From GWE2-40-63 sp050251815 (GTDB lineage Bacteria > Bacteroidota > Bacteroidia > Bacteroidales > SZUA-534), in contig JBFWMB010000003.1 in assembly GCA_050251815.1 (NCBI GenBank), forward strand, positions 1 to 64,000: DNA of 64,000 bases, given 5' to 3'. This document shows, one piece after another, positions 15,101-23,462 of the stretch; the first letter of the stretch is position 1, and each line of letters opens with the position of its first letter. A model generated the notes under the pieces. That model was not told where the DNA came from and made no database searches. It was given only the letters and a program-made list of their open reading frames with translations. The translations under genes were made by a program, and so were the position numbers.

Positions 15101-15352
15101 ATGAAAAAAATTACTGGAATATTTTTTATGAGTCTACTGGCTGTTAGTTTATTTGCTTCATCCCTAAAGCCAAATGAATCAAGAAAACCGGAAATAAGCA
15201 AAGAGCTTAAGCAAAATATGCAGCAGATTAAAAAACAAAAACAAATCAGAAAACACCTCAGCATGCAAAAACACGCGTATCAAAAGGCAGCTCGCAGCTT
15301 TATTGGCCGAAATGCGGCAGGATTGCGTATGCTAAAACTTAACAATCGTTGA
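15101..15352 (+). CDS. Small exported basic protein
   Basis: 83 residues: a signal-peptide-like N-terminus (MKKITGIFFMSLLAVSLFAS) followed by a short helical, very basic mature part rich in Lys, Gln and Arg (QQIKKQKQIRKH). No family is recognised. The size and charge suggest a small periplasmic protein; it could bind anionic envelope polymers, which is speculation. It is separated from the next gene by 46 bp and reads in the same direction. Confidence 0.55.
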   Translation: MKKITGIFFMSLLAVSLFASSLKPNESRKPEISKELKQNMQQIKKQKQIRKHLSMQKHAYQKAARSFIGRNAAGLRMLKLNNR

Positions 15353-15398
15353 ACTTTCTGAGGTAATGCTTGTTTTGGACGAATAAACCAACGGTTAA

Positions 15399-16040
15399 AT
15401 GAGCTACCTGCAAAAAGTTAAAATAGTTTCCAATCTACAACTTACCCAACAAGCTTATTTGTTGAGTTTTGCCAAATCAGAACCCTTTTTCCCGGGCCAA
15501 ATTATTGGAGTTACCATAGACCCTGACATTCCGTTTCGCTTGTATTCTATTTGTAGCAGTCCTGATGCTGCACTCATTACCATTTTATTTACCCATAAAG
15601 AAGATGGAATATTAACCCCTCGCCTGGCAGCAGCAAAACCCGGCGACACGCTTTGGGTGAGCGAAGTTCAGGGAAAATTCCTGTTTCAGAACGAACCTGC
15701 CTGGTGGATTGCTACCGGCACAGGTATCGCCCCTTTTTATTCCATGTTTTTAAGTGGACAAAAACCACTTAGGCTGATTCAGGGTGGAAGAAAAACTGAA
15801 GATATCTACTTCAGAACCGATTTTGAGCAGTTAACTGAATACGTGAAATGCTGTTCGCAGGATGCAGGCGAAGGAATTTATGCGGGCCGCTTAAGCACTT
15901 ACCTTGAATCGCTCAATGTCTTGCCCAAACAGATTAATTACTATCTTTGCGGCAATGCTGAAATGGTGGTCGATGTGCGTAACCTGCTTATTAAAAAAGG
16001 TGTAGGGTTTGAAAACATCATAACCGAAATCTATTTTTAA
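15399..16040 (+). CDS. Ferredoxin-NADP reductase-like flavin oxidoreductase
   Basis: A 213-residue compact FNR-superfamily protein. The FAD-binding RLYSICS motif is at residues 47-53, the NAD(P)-binding glycine motif ATGTGIAPF at about 104-112, and the C-terminal region holds YLCGNAEMV and an aromatic ending EIYF, all in the canonical order. It lacks an attached ferredoxin domain, so it presumably passes electrons between NAD(P)H and a separate ferredoxin or other partner. Its stop codon lies two bases before the rlmN start, so the pair is probably co-transcribed; a link to supplying electrons for the radical-SAM enzyme RlmN is attractive but unproven. Confidence 0.82.
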   Translation: MSYLQKVKIVSNLQLTQQAYLLSFAKSEPFFPGQIIGVTIDPDIPFRLYSICSSPDAALITILFTHKEDGILTPRLAAAKPGDTLWVSEVQGKFLFQNEPAWWIATGTGIAPFYSMFLSGQKPLRLIQGGRKTEDIYFRTDFEQLTEYVKCCSQDAGEGIYAGRLSTYLESLNVLPKQINYYLCGNAEMVVDVRNLLIKKGVGFENIITEIYF

Positions 16041-16042
16041 TA

Positions 16043-17083
16043 ATGAGCAAAGAAAAACTTTACGGAAAAACCCTGAGCCAACTTCAGGAGCTTTGTGCCA
16101 ATCATAATTTACCGGGTTTTACAGCCAAACAATTGGCGCAATGGCTTTATCAAAAAGAAACTACTTCAATTGACGAAATGACGAATATTTCGTTGAAAAA
16201 CCGTGAAGTTCTGGCCCAACACTATGAAGTGGGTTTATCGGCTCCTTTAAAGGTTCAGGAAAGTATCGACGGAACAAAAAAATATTTGTTTACAGCCCGG
16301 GGTGGTAATTTTATCGAAACTGCCATGATTCCTGATAAAGACCGGAAAACGGTGTGTGTATCGTCGCAGGTGGGATGTAAAATGGGTTGTTTGTTTTGCA
16401 TGACCGGTCGTCAGGGTTTTCAATCGAATCTTTCGGCAGGAGAAATTCTGAACCAGTATAGGAGTATTGCCGAATGGTCCTCCATTACCAATCTGGTATA
16501 CATGGGCATGGGCGAGCCCCTCGATAACCTGAGTGAGGTGTTGAAAAGTCTCGAAATTTTAACTGCCGATTGGGGCTATGCCCTAAGTCCTAAACGAATC
16601 ACGGTTTCAACCATTGGAATTATTCCCGGTATGAAAGCTTTTCTTGAAAAAAGCAACTGCCACCTGGCTGTGAGCATGCACACCCCTTTCGACGAGGAGC
16701 GCAAAAGCCTGATGCCCATTGAGCAGGTATATCCCATTAAAGAAGTATTGCAACACATCAAAGATTTTGATTTTGGCTTGCAGCGCCGGGTTTCGTTCGA
16801 ATACATAATGTTTAAAGATGTAAACGATACAGCAGCCCATGCTAAGGAACTGACCCGCTTGCTAAGTGGTATTCGCTGTCGTTTAAACCTGATTCGTTTC
16901 CATCCCATACCTGATTCGCCTTTATTGGGCTCTGACGATGCCACCATCATGAAATTTAAAGATGCACTGAATAAAAAAGGCATCCTGACTACTTTGCGCG
17001 CCTCTCGGGGGCAGGACATTTTTGCTGCTTGTGGATTATTGTCGACTAAAGAACTGGTTAAACGCCAGGATGGGGACTATTAA
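16043..17083 (+). CDS. rlmN: 23S rRNA (adenine2503-C2)-methyltransferase RlmN
   Basis: A radical SAM methyltransferase of 346 residues that methylates A2503 of 23S rRNA and, in several bacteria, A37 of some tRNAs. The [4Fe-4S]-binding motif CKMGCLFC is at residues 112-119, followed by TGRQGF, the SAM-binding GMGEPL near 155 and the methyl-carrying C-terminal cysteine in FAACGLLS near residue 332. The length is normal for RlmN, and the MTGRQGF context argues for RlmN rather than Cfr. It follows the flavin reductase gene with a two-base gap. Confidence 0.95.
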   Translation: MSKEKLYGKTLSQLQELCANHNLPGFTAKQLAQWLYQKETTSIDEMTNISLKNREVLAQHYEVGLSAPLKVQESIDGTKKYLFTARGGNFIETAMIPDKDRKTVCVSSQVGCKMGCLFCMTGRQGFQSNLSAGEILNQYRSIAEWSSITNLVYMGMGEPLDNLSEVLKSLEILTADWGYALSPKRITVSTIGIIPGMKAFLEKSNCHLAVSMHTPFDEERKSLMPIEQVYPIKEVLQHIKDFDFGLQRRVSFEYIMFKDVNDTAAHAKELTRLLSGIRCRLNLIRFHPIPDSPLLGSDDATIMKFKDALNKKGILTTLRASRGQDIFAACGLLSTKELVKRQDGDY

Positions 17084-17271
17084 TTCGTATTTATTGAGGC
17101 TTATTTCCTGGTTATAATTTGATTGAAACTTATCCTTTGCACTTTCTATTTATACTCTAGATCCCCTCTTTTTTTTAAGAATGCAACTCCGCTACAATCA
17201 TTTTTTTACTGAAAACTGGCTGTGTTTGCACAGGTATTTTATTGCAAATATATTACGCAAACGATTACAAA

Positions 17272-17283
17272 ACAAGTACTTGT
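17272..17283. promoter_or_regulatory. Perfect 12-bp palindrome in a repeat-rich spacer
   Basis: ACAAGTACTTGT is self-complementary. It sits inside a ~384-bp spacer (17084-17467) that also has GCAAACG (17268 region) facing CGTTTGC (17309 region) and several ATGCAAAT or TTACGCAA words. This looks like an operator region for the exported-protein gene downstream. No gene is supported here. Confidence 0.45.
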
Positions 17284-17428
17284 AATTTATTTTATGCAAA
17301 TTTTACGCAACGTTTGCATTAGTAGAACCTACAGTATTCCAGGCACTTGTAAAATGCAAATTATGTTAATTACAGACTATTTTCACAATTCTTTCCAAAT
17401 ACCCATAACATGCAATGGGGTTCAGGCG

Positions 17429-17436
17429 TAATTTTG
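17429..17436 (+). promoter_or_regulatory. Bacteroidota-type -7 element
   Basis: TAATTTTG fits TAnnTTTG and ends 31 bp before the start codon of the exported protein gene. No convincing -33 TTTG is seen at the usual spacing. Confidence 0.45.
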
Positions 17437-17467
17437 TCAGTGAAATGTTTAACTAATATTTTAAACT

Positions 17468-18124
17468 ATGAACAAATTAAAAATTAACGAGAAGAGCTTG
17501 ATTAGATCAAGAGCGCTCACCGTATTGTTTAGCATGTTGATAAGTGCATTGCTATTGTTGCCTTTATTTACACACGCCAAAGGTCGCGAGAAAAGTAAAA
17601 ACCCTGGTAAATTGTATATGCAGCCGCTGAACAAAGATTACCATGCTACAGTTACTATTGCTAATCTGGCTGAGGGAAAATATACCCTAACCATCGAAAG
17701 TGGTAATGGAATGAATGTGTATTACAACACTTTGTTGGAATCGCCTGAAAGTTTTTCTAAAGTTTTTGATTTCTCAAAACTTTCTGATGGAGATTACACC
17801 TTGCGTTTAAATAGTAAACAAGGAGTTATTGAACGACTTTTTACTATTAAAAACGGAAAAATTAAAGTGTACTACGAGGAAAAAGAAATACCGACTTTTA
17901 AGGCAATAGGTCAAAAAGCTGCTTTTATCATGCCAAATGCTTTGGGATTGAATTATTCCATTCGTATTTACAACGAGAAAGGTGAAGAACTTTATTATGG
18001 TGTTGAGAGTGTAAACAACATCAAAAAACTATTCGATTTTTCTCAGGTAGAAGCTGGTAATTACAAAATTCTGGTTTCATCTCAAGCCCGTGAGTTCTCT
18101 TACAATTTCTCCAACCAAAAGTAA
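17468..18124 (+). CDS. Exported protein with two beta-sandwich repeats (DUF3244-like)
   Basis: A 218-residue protein with an N-terminal hydrophobic signal (SMLISALLLLPLFTHAKG, about residues 22-39). The mature part consists of two related halves, each ending in a beta-rich motif: KVFDFSKLSDGDYTL and KLFDFSQVEAGNYKI. The F-DFS-x-L-x-x-G-x-Y pattern resembles the small DUF3244/sorting-domain-like beta-sandwiches common in Bacteroidota envelopes. There is no separate T9SS tail. The function is unknown; it is probably a periplasmic or surface structural protein. It is monocistronic, with a terminator at 18241. Confidence 0.7.
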   Translation: MNKLKINEKSLIRSRALTVLFSMLISALLLLPLFTHAKGREKSKNPGKLYMQPLNKDYHATVTIANLAEGKYTLTIESGNGMNVYYNTLLESPESFSKVFDFSKLSDGDYTLRLNSKQGVIERLFTIKNGKIKVYYEEKEIPTFKAIGQKAAFIMPNALGLNYSIRIYNEKGEELYYGVESVNNIKKLFDFSQVEAGNYKILVSSQAREFSYNFSNQK

Positions 18125-18240
18125 AAAGAACAGGGCTGAAACCAAAAACAGCCTCTAACCGCTGTCGGGAACGACAATCAAAAAAGGGATTAATCATCGC
18201 ACAAGCGATTACTACCTAATCCGAAATTCCAAAATTTTGA

Positions 18241-18284
18241 AAGGATTGCTTAATAAACGAAAAGTTAAAGCAATCCTTTTTTTT
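18241..18284 (+). terminator. Terminator after the exported-protein gene
   Basis: AAAGGATTGCTT (18241-18252) pairs perfectly with AAGCAATCCTTT (18269-18280) and is followed by further T residues. Confidence 0.85.
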
Positions 18285-18408
18285 ATGGTAGGTAGCATAC
18301 TTTGTTTTAAATTAGCAACGTAATATTTTTTTTGATGGACAGCTCCGGGCCTTCGTCAGTTTATAAATAACCAGTTGATTAACAAACAAATTTTACCCTA
18401 AAATACCA

Positions 18409-18807
18409 ATGAAAAAAGACTATCAGTTTGAATTGGAATTTAAAGTACGCGACTACGAATGCGACTTGCAGGGCGTGGTAAATAATTCGGTTTACCAGAA
18501 TTACCTGGAGCATACGCGACATGAGTTTCTTGATAAGGCCGGATTAAATTTTGCCCAAATGTATGAGCAGGGAATACTGGCTGTGGTAGCCCGCGCCGAT
18601 ATTCAGTACAAATATCCATTAAAAAGCGGCGATACCTTTGTTTGCCGACTCAATGCCGCACGCGAAGGAATCAAATACCTGTTTTATCAGGATATTTACC
18701 GCCTGCCCGATGAAAAATTGTGCATTAAAGCCTGCATTACAACCGTAACAACTGTTGAGGGAAAACTAAAAGTACTTCCCGAATTCGATAAAGCATTATC
18801 TATTTAA
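18409..18807 (+). CDS. 4HBT-family acyl-CoA thioesterase (YbgC/FcbC-like)
   Basis: A 132-residue hot-dog-fold thioesterase. The N-terminal active-site segment reads RDYECDLQGVVNNSVYQNYL, with the likely catalytic Asp19 followed by QGVVNN; the remaining strands (VVARADIQYKYPLKSGD) fit the family. Such enzymes hydrolyse short- or medium-chain acyl-CoA, or acyl-ACP. The gene is 20 bp upstream of hydF and co-directional, so the two are probably co-transcribed, though a functional link is not obvious. Length and motifs are intact. Confidence 0.85.
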   Translation: MKKDYQFELEFKVRDYECDLQGVVNNSVYQNYLEHTRHEFLDKAGLNFAQMYEQGILAVVARADIQYKYPLKSGDTFVCRLNAAREGIKYLFYQDIYRLPDEKLCIKACITTVTTVEGKLKVLPEFDKALSI

Positions 18808-18827
18808 GCCTACAGGAGTTTGATTTT

Positions 18828-20042
18828 ATGAAAGGAAAAGACGGAAAACCGCACATCGGCATTTTTGGCCGGCGAAACAACGGTAAAAGTTCATTAATAA
18901 ATTTTTTGGCACAACAGGATGTGGCCATTGTTTCGCATATTGCCGGTACTACTACCGATCCGGTAAAAAAGTCAATGGAGATTCCGGGAATTGGCCCGGT
19001 AATTCTTGTCGATACTGCCGGAATTGACGATTTCGGTGAGTTGGGAACCAAGCGTATTAAGAAAAGTTTTGATGCCATCCGTGCTATTGATTTTGCATTA
19101 CTGGTTATAGCCAATAATAATTTCGGGCAACCCGAAGAGCAAATTATTCGCGAACTGCAACGTTTCGAAGTTCCATTTTTAACCATTCATAACAAAGCCG
19201 ATGAGGTTCCCTTTGATACCGATTTGGCTGAAAGGCTGAAGCTTGATTTCGGAATTGAACTGCTTAACTTCAGTACCTATAGCGGATACACAGCTGACGA
19301 TTTGGTGCAACTCATGCGAAAGCGAATTCCCGAGTCGGCTTACATAACCAAAACCCTGGTGGGCGATATGATAAAAGCAAATGAGGTGGTTCTGCTGATA
19401 ACACCAATTGATTCTGAAGCACCTGAAGGACGCATGATTTTACCCCAGGTGCAGGTATTGCGCGATGTGCTCGACAATGATGCCATACCGGTTTTTTGCA
19501 AAGAGAATCAATTGGAAGAATTGATTAAGAACATGAAACCGGAACCGGTTCTTGCCATAACCGACAGTCAGGTTTTTAAGCTGGCCAATGCTTTGGTTCC
19601 CCAACACATTCCATTGACCAGTTTTAGTACCGTATTGGCGCGTCATAAAGGCGATTTTAATAATTACATAAAAGGTACACCACACCTTGCAAAACTAAAC
19701 GACGGAGACAAAATTCTGATTCTGGAGTCGTGTACGCACCATGTGGCCTGCGACGATATTGGCCGGGTAAAAATTCCCCGCTGGCTCACCGAATATTCAG
19801 GTAAAAAGCTAAGTTTTGAGGTGGTTTCGGGATTAAATTCCATCCCGGGCGAAATTTGGGATTATGCCATGGTAATTCAGTGTGGTGGTTGCATGATTAC
19901 CCGTAAACAAATTATCAGTCGCCTAAAACCAGCCGTCGATGCCGGAGTTCCGGTTACCAATTACGGAATGGCCATTGCTTATATGCATGGTATTTACGAT
20001 AGGGTAGTTGCTCCATTTATAAAACCGGAACCTATGGTTTAG
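18828..20042 (+). CDS. hydF: [FeFe]-hydrogenase maturation GTPase HydF
   Basis: A 404-residue scaffold protein that carries the diiron precursor during assembly of the [FeFe]-hydrogenase H-cluster. The N-terminal Era-like GTPase has GRRNNGKSS (P-loop, 14-22), TTTD (41-44), DTAGIDD (62-68) and NKAD (122-125). The C-terminal domain carries the cluster-binding CTH (302-304) and CGGC (352-355). The residue before the second pair is Gln351, where the usual motif is His-Cys-x-x-Cys. HydE, HydG and the hydrogenase itself are not in this window, so they must lie elsewhere or be absent. It is preceded by the thioesterase gene and convergent with aat. Confidence 0.9.
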   Translation: MKGKDGKPHIGIFGRRNNGKSSLINFLAQQDVAIVSHIAGTTTDPVKKSMEIPGIGPVILVDTAGIDDFGELGTKRIKKSFDAIRAIDFALLVIANNNFGQPEEQIIRELQRFEVPFLTIHNKADEVPFDTDLAERLKLDFGIELLNFSTYSGYTADDLVQLMRKRIPESAYITKTLVGDMIKANEVVLLITPIDSEAPEGRMILPQVQVLRDVLDNDAIPVFCKENQLEELIKNMKPEPVLAITDSQVFKLANALVPQHIPLTSFSTVLARHKGDFNNYIKGTPHLAKLNDGDKILILESCTHHVACDDIGRVKIPRWLTEYSGKKLSFEVVSGLNSIPGEIWDYAMVIQCGGCMITRKQIISRLKPAVDAGVPVTNYGMAIAYMHGIYDRVVAPFIKPEPMV

Positions 20043-20075
20043 TTTTTTTTAGTATCGGATAATAACATTCAGGTG

Positions 20076-20765
20076 TTAATCGAATAAAAGATTCCAGGTT
20101 CCCCGGCGGGTTTTATGGAGCAATGCAGCATGAAGCAGATCCAGAAAATCGTCGCGGGATATTTCTTCGGCTCCTAATGAAGCCAGGTGCGGATTGGGAA
20201 TCTGGCAATCGATAAATTGAAAGCCCCAATCGGTGGACAGCGCACTTAAGTAATAAAAGGCAACTTTCGACGCATCGTTGGCCTTATGAAACATCGATTC
20301 TCCAAAAAAGCTGTTCCCAAGCGAAATCCCGTACAAACCCCCAACCAATTGTTTGTTTTGCCAGGTTTCAAATGAGTGGGCCAAGCCCATACGATGCAGT
20401 TCTATATAAGCGTATTCAATATCCCGGGTTATCCAGGTGCCGTTTTGGTCGGGACGAAATGTGTTGCGGCAGTTGGCAATTACCTGCTCAAAAGCTCTAT
20501 CGGACGTAACGGTATATTTGCGTGAACGCAGGGTTTGTTTTAAACTCTTTGAAACTTTGAATTTTTCGGGAAACAAAACCATGCGTGGGTTGGGCGACCA
20601 CCACAATATGGGATCCGCTGCCCCAAACCAGGGAAAAATACCTGAAGCATAAGCAGCAATTAATCGTTGAGGCGATAAATCGCCGCCAATTGCCAGCAAA
20701 CCATCGGGTGTTGCTTCGTTGGGATGCGGAAAAATGGGTTCTTCGGGTAATTGATAGATAGGCAC
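20076..20765 (-). CDS. aat: Leucyl/phenylalanyl-tRNA-protein transferase
   Basis: A 229-residue enzyme that transfers Leu or Phe from aminoacyl-tRNA to N-terminal Arg or Lys, marking proteins for ClpAP under the N-end rule. Family signatures are intact: FPHPNEATPDGLLAIGGDL near the start, AYASGIFPWF, LWWSPNPRMVLFP, GTWIT and GGLYGISLGNSFFGESMF, then the C-terminal QIPNPHLASLGA. It is convergent with hydF (33-bp gap) and has its own promoter region on the right, which is shared in opposite orientation with the respiratory operon. Confidence 0.95.
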   Translation of the reverse strand: MPIYQLPEEPIFPHPNEATPDGLLAIGGDLSPQRLIAAYASGIFPWFGAADPILWWSPNPRMVLFPEKFKVSKSLKQTLRSRKYTVTSDRAFEQVIANCRNTFRPDQNGTWITRDIEYAYIELHRMGLAHSFETWQNKQLVGGLYGISLGNSFFGESMFHKANDASKVAFYYLSALSTDWGFQFIDCQIPNPHLASLGAEEISRDDFLDLLHAALLHKTRRGTWNLLFD

Positions 20766-20989
20766 GTTTAAAATATTTTATATTATATAGCATCTAATAC
20801 TCTTAATTTCGATTACTGTTCCCAAATTATTAGCTTACTTAAACAGGAAGCAGGTTCTTTCATGCAAAGGTATAATTGATTTATTTTCAAATGTATTACA
20901 AATAAAGAATTATATTATGCTTATAAAATATTCTAAAATAAACTGTATATTTAACAGAAAACAAATTTACCATAGGGTTCTTGTGTTTA

Positions 20990-21006
20990 TTTAGAATATT
21001 TCTAAA
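20990..21006. promoter_or_regulatory. Inverted repeat upstream of the respiratory operon
   Basis: TTTAGAA and TTCTAAA arms flank TAT, giving TTTAGAATATTTCTAAA, 79 bp before the first start codon. It is a candidate operator for control of the respiratory genes. The arms do not match the FNR/CRP consensus (TTGAT-N4-ATCAA). The rest of the 20766-21084 spacer is AT-rich with no gene. Confidence 0.4.
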
Positions 21007-21084
21007 TTGCACCCGTCTTGAACAAATGACAGCCTAAAACATTTAAGTATCGAAAAAAGATTAACGGCAAATAAACAGTTTTAC

Positions 21085-22092
21085 ATGGAAGAAAACACAA
21101 ACAAGCACAACTCGAGGCGTGAATTTCTGCAAAAAATGGGTTTAATAGCTTCCGGAACCATTATGGGTGGAGCAGCCATGTATGCAGGTTTTAAATTTGA
21201 GAAAGCAAAAAAAACCGAATCAAAAATAAAAGCACTTTCAGCCGAACATCAGTTGATTGAAGTTGACGGACACGGACACCATCCGGTTCAGGATATGTTA
21301 ACTGAATTACAGATGCAGGGACGCGAAGGTTTAAAAGGCCGTCGCTGGGTGATGGTAATTGATTTGGCCAAATGCCGCAATGCACGGCAATGCATGAAGG
21401 CTTGTCAGGGAGCTCACGATTTACGTCCCGAACAGCATCATATTAATGTATTGCAAATGCAGGACAGCGAAAATACGGCACCCTATTTTATGCCCAAGCC
21501 TTGTCAGCATTGTGATAATCCACCCTGTGTTTCGGTTTGTCCGGTTGATGCCACCTTTAAACGCGACGATGGCATTGTGTTGATCGATAACGAACGTTGC
21601 ATCGGTTGTCGTTTCTGTGTAGCTGCCTGTCCGTATTCGGCCCGTATTTTCCATTGGCACGAACCACTTAAGAATCAGGAATACGAAGAGAATAAGGAAC
21701 GCTACAGCCAGTTAATTGCCGAGGGAAATACCGAGGAAGCCAAGGAACTGGAGAAAAAAGTAACCTACGATGTGGAGCTAAATGTTCCGCAGCGCAAAGG
21801 AACCATCTCAAAATGTTTGTTTAGTGCCGATCGTTTGCGGGTTGGTAAATTGCCTTACTGCGTATCGGCCTGTCCGAATGGGGTTTATTATTTTGGAGAT
21901 GAAAACGAAGACGCGGTAACCAACGGAACCACCAAGGAAACGGTGCAGCTAAGTGCGCTGCTTCGCGATAATGCCGGATACCGTTTAATGGAAGATTTGG
22001 GAACCAAGCCGCGGGTTTATTACCTGCCGCCGAAGAACCGGCTGTTTCCTTTTCCTGAAGAAACTTTAACCAATACTGAACAACATTCTTAA
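21085..22092 (+). CDS. Tat-exported multi-cluster Fe-S protein (NrfC/PsrB/ActB-like)
   Basis: A 335-residue periplasmic-side electron-transfer subunit. The N-terminus has a twin-arginine motif SRREFLQ (10-16) followed by a hydrophobic stretch. Cysteine motifs are: I, C97-x5-C103-x3-C107; II, C140-x2-C143-x4-C148-x3-C152; III, C172-x2-C175-x2-C178-x3-C182; IV, C244 then C259-x3-C263. Motifs II and III are complete. Motifs I and IV each lack the expected second Cys (Ala100 and Ser247), so the cluster pair they would share may be [3Fe-4S] or missing. In relatives this subunit sits on an NrfD quinol protein. It opens the ten-gene operon and is 12 bp upstream of the NrfD gene. Confidence 0.85.
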   Translation: MEENTNKHNSRREFLQKMGLIASGTIMGGAAMYAGFKFEKAKKTESKIKALSAEHQLIEVDGHGHHPVQDMLTELQMQGREGLKGRRWVMVIDLAKCRNARQCMKACQGAHDLRPEQHHINVLQMQDSENTAPYFMPKPCQHCDNPPCVSVCPVDATFKRDDGIVLIDNERCIGCRFCVAACPYSARIFHWHEPLKNQEYEENKERYSQLIAEGNTEEAKELEKKVTYDVELNVPQRKGTISKCLFSADRLRVGKLPYCVSACPNGVYYFGDENEDAVTNGTTKETVQLSALLRDNAGYRLMEDLGTKPRVYYLPPKNRLFPFPEETLTNTEQHS

Positions 22093-22104
22093 TCCTGAAT
22101 CACT

Positions 22105-23460
22105 ATGGATAATACCTTAACTGTGGATGCCCAAAAGAGTGCGCTGAAAAAAATTATCGATGATGTTGCCCGTAACATAGGCATCAACAAAAAGTTCCAT
22201 GCCTGGATGGGCTTTCTCACCCTGCTGCTTGTGGCCTGTTTGTATGCTTATTACATACAATTACGTGACGGATTGGGTGTAGCCGGAATCCGTGATTATG
22301 TGTCGTGGGGAATGTACATTGCCAACTTTGTATTTTTTGTGGCATCGAGCCTTATCGGGATGCTTATAACTGCCGTACTGGGTCTCTCGGGCGTTAAATG
22401 GATTACTCCTGTTGCCCGCATTGCTGAGATAATTGCTATTGGTTTTGCTGCCGTAGCCGGATTGGTAATTGTTTCCGATATGGGACGTCCTGAACGGCTG
22501 GCTTACGTTTTTATGTACGGTCGCCTGCAATCGCCTATATTGTGGGATGTTACGGTAGTAACTACCTATGTGTTAATAAGCTTAATATTGCTTTACCTGC
22601 CTTTAATTCCCGATTTAAAAATCCTCTCGCGTAACCCCATGTTGCCCAAATGGCTTCAAAGAACTTACGAATTGCTGAGTATTAACTGGAAAGGCACTGG
22701 CGAACAATATCAATTGCTGCACAAGGCTATTAAAATAATGTCGGTTTTAATCGTACCGGTTGCCCTGGCTATTCATACCGTAACTTCCTGGTTGTTTGCT
22801 TCCACCTCGCGGGTGGGATGGGACAGTACCATATTCGGACCTTATTTTGTAACCGGAGCCTTTGTGGCAGGTACGGCCTTTCTGATTATTGCCATGTACT
22901 TTTTCAGAAAAAACTACAAACTACACGATTACCTCACCGATTTTCATTTCGATAAATTGGGTAAACTCCTGGTTTTGGTGTCGTTGGTTTATCTGTATTT
23001 TAATATAAACGAGTTTCTGGTACCGGCCTATAAACTAAAGGCCCACGATGCGGTTCATTTAAAGGCCTTGTTTAGCGGGCATCATGCACCCATGTTTTGG
23101 AGTGTGCAGTTGTTGGGATTAATTATCCCAATAATTCTGATGTTAATTAAGAAATTCCGTAAACCACTGCCATTAATGATTATCAGTTTATTTGTGGTGG
23201 TGGGTTCGTGGTTAAAACGTTACCTGATTGTGGTTCCAACCCAGGAGCATCCCTTTTTGCCCATACAAAATGTACCGGAAAACTTTATGGTTTATCAGCC
23301 TACACTTATTGAAACAGCCATTACGGTAGCATCTTTTGTGTTGGTGCTGATGATAGTTACCGTTCTTTCAAAAGCATTTCCCATAATAACCATCTGGGAA
23401 ACGGCGCACGAAAAAGGGATTCATGAACCCGAAAAATTATCCATTGATAAAGCTGAATAA
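22105..23460 (+). CDS. NrfD/PsrC-like membrane quinol-interacting subunit
   Basis: A 451-residue integral membrane protein with roughly ten hydrophobic segments, beginning with a cytoplasmic-type N-terminal tail and FHAWMGFLTLLLVACLYAYY. Signatures of the NrfD family are RDYVSWGMYIANFVFFVASS, SDMGRPERLAYVFMYGRLQS and a conserved TSWLFASTSRVGWDST loop. NrfD proteins bind menaquinol and pass electrons to the partner Fe-S subunit without heme. It is longer than PsrC (~270-310 residues) and closer in size to ActC/ActF-type proteins. With the Fe-S protein before it and the cytochrome c after it, it is the likely quinol-oxidising core of the module. Confidence 0.88.
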   Translation: MDNTLTVDAQKSALKKIIDDVARNIGINKKFHAWMGFLTLLLVACLYAYYIQLRDGLGVAGIRDYVSWGMYIANFVFFVASSLIGMLITAVLGLSGVKWITPVARIAEIIAIGFAAVAGLVIVSDMGRPERLAYVFMYGRLQSPILWDVTVVTTYVLISLILLYLPLIPDLKILSRNPMLPKWLQRTYELLSINWKGTGEQYQLLHKAIKIMSVLIVPVALAIHTVTSWLFASTSRVGWDSTIFGPYFVTGAFVAGTAFLIIAMYFFRKNYKLHDYLTDFHFDKLGKLLVLVSLVYLYFNINEFLVPAYKLKAHDAVHLKALFSGHHAPMFWSVQLLGLIIPIILMLIKKFRKPLPLMIISLFVVVGSWLKRYLIVVPTQEHPFLPIQNVPENFMVYQPTLIETAITVASFVLVLMIVTVLSKAFPIITIWETAHEKGIHEPEKLSIDKAE

Positions 23461-23462
23461 CT

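Noticed and set aside
17222..17431. 69-codon frame upstream of the exported-protein gene
   Set aside because: No family resemblance, no ribosome site, and it overlaps the palindrome-rich control region.
20990..21006. FNR or CRP box upstream of the respiratory operon
   Set aside because: The arms TTTAGAA/TTCTAAA do not fit TTGAT-N4-ATCAA; only an unassigned palindrome is claimed.
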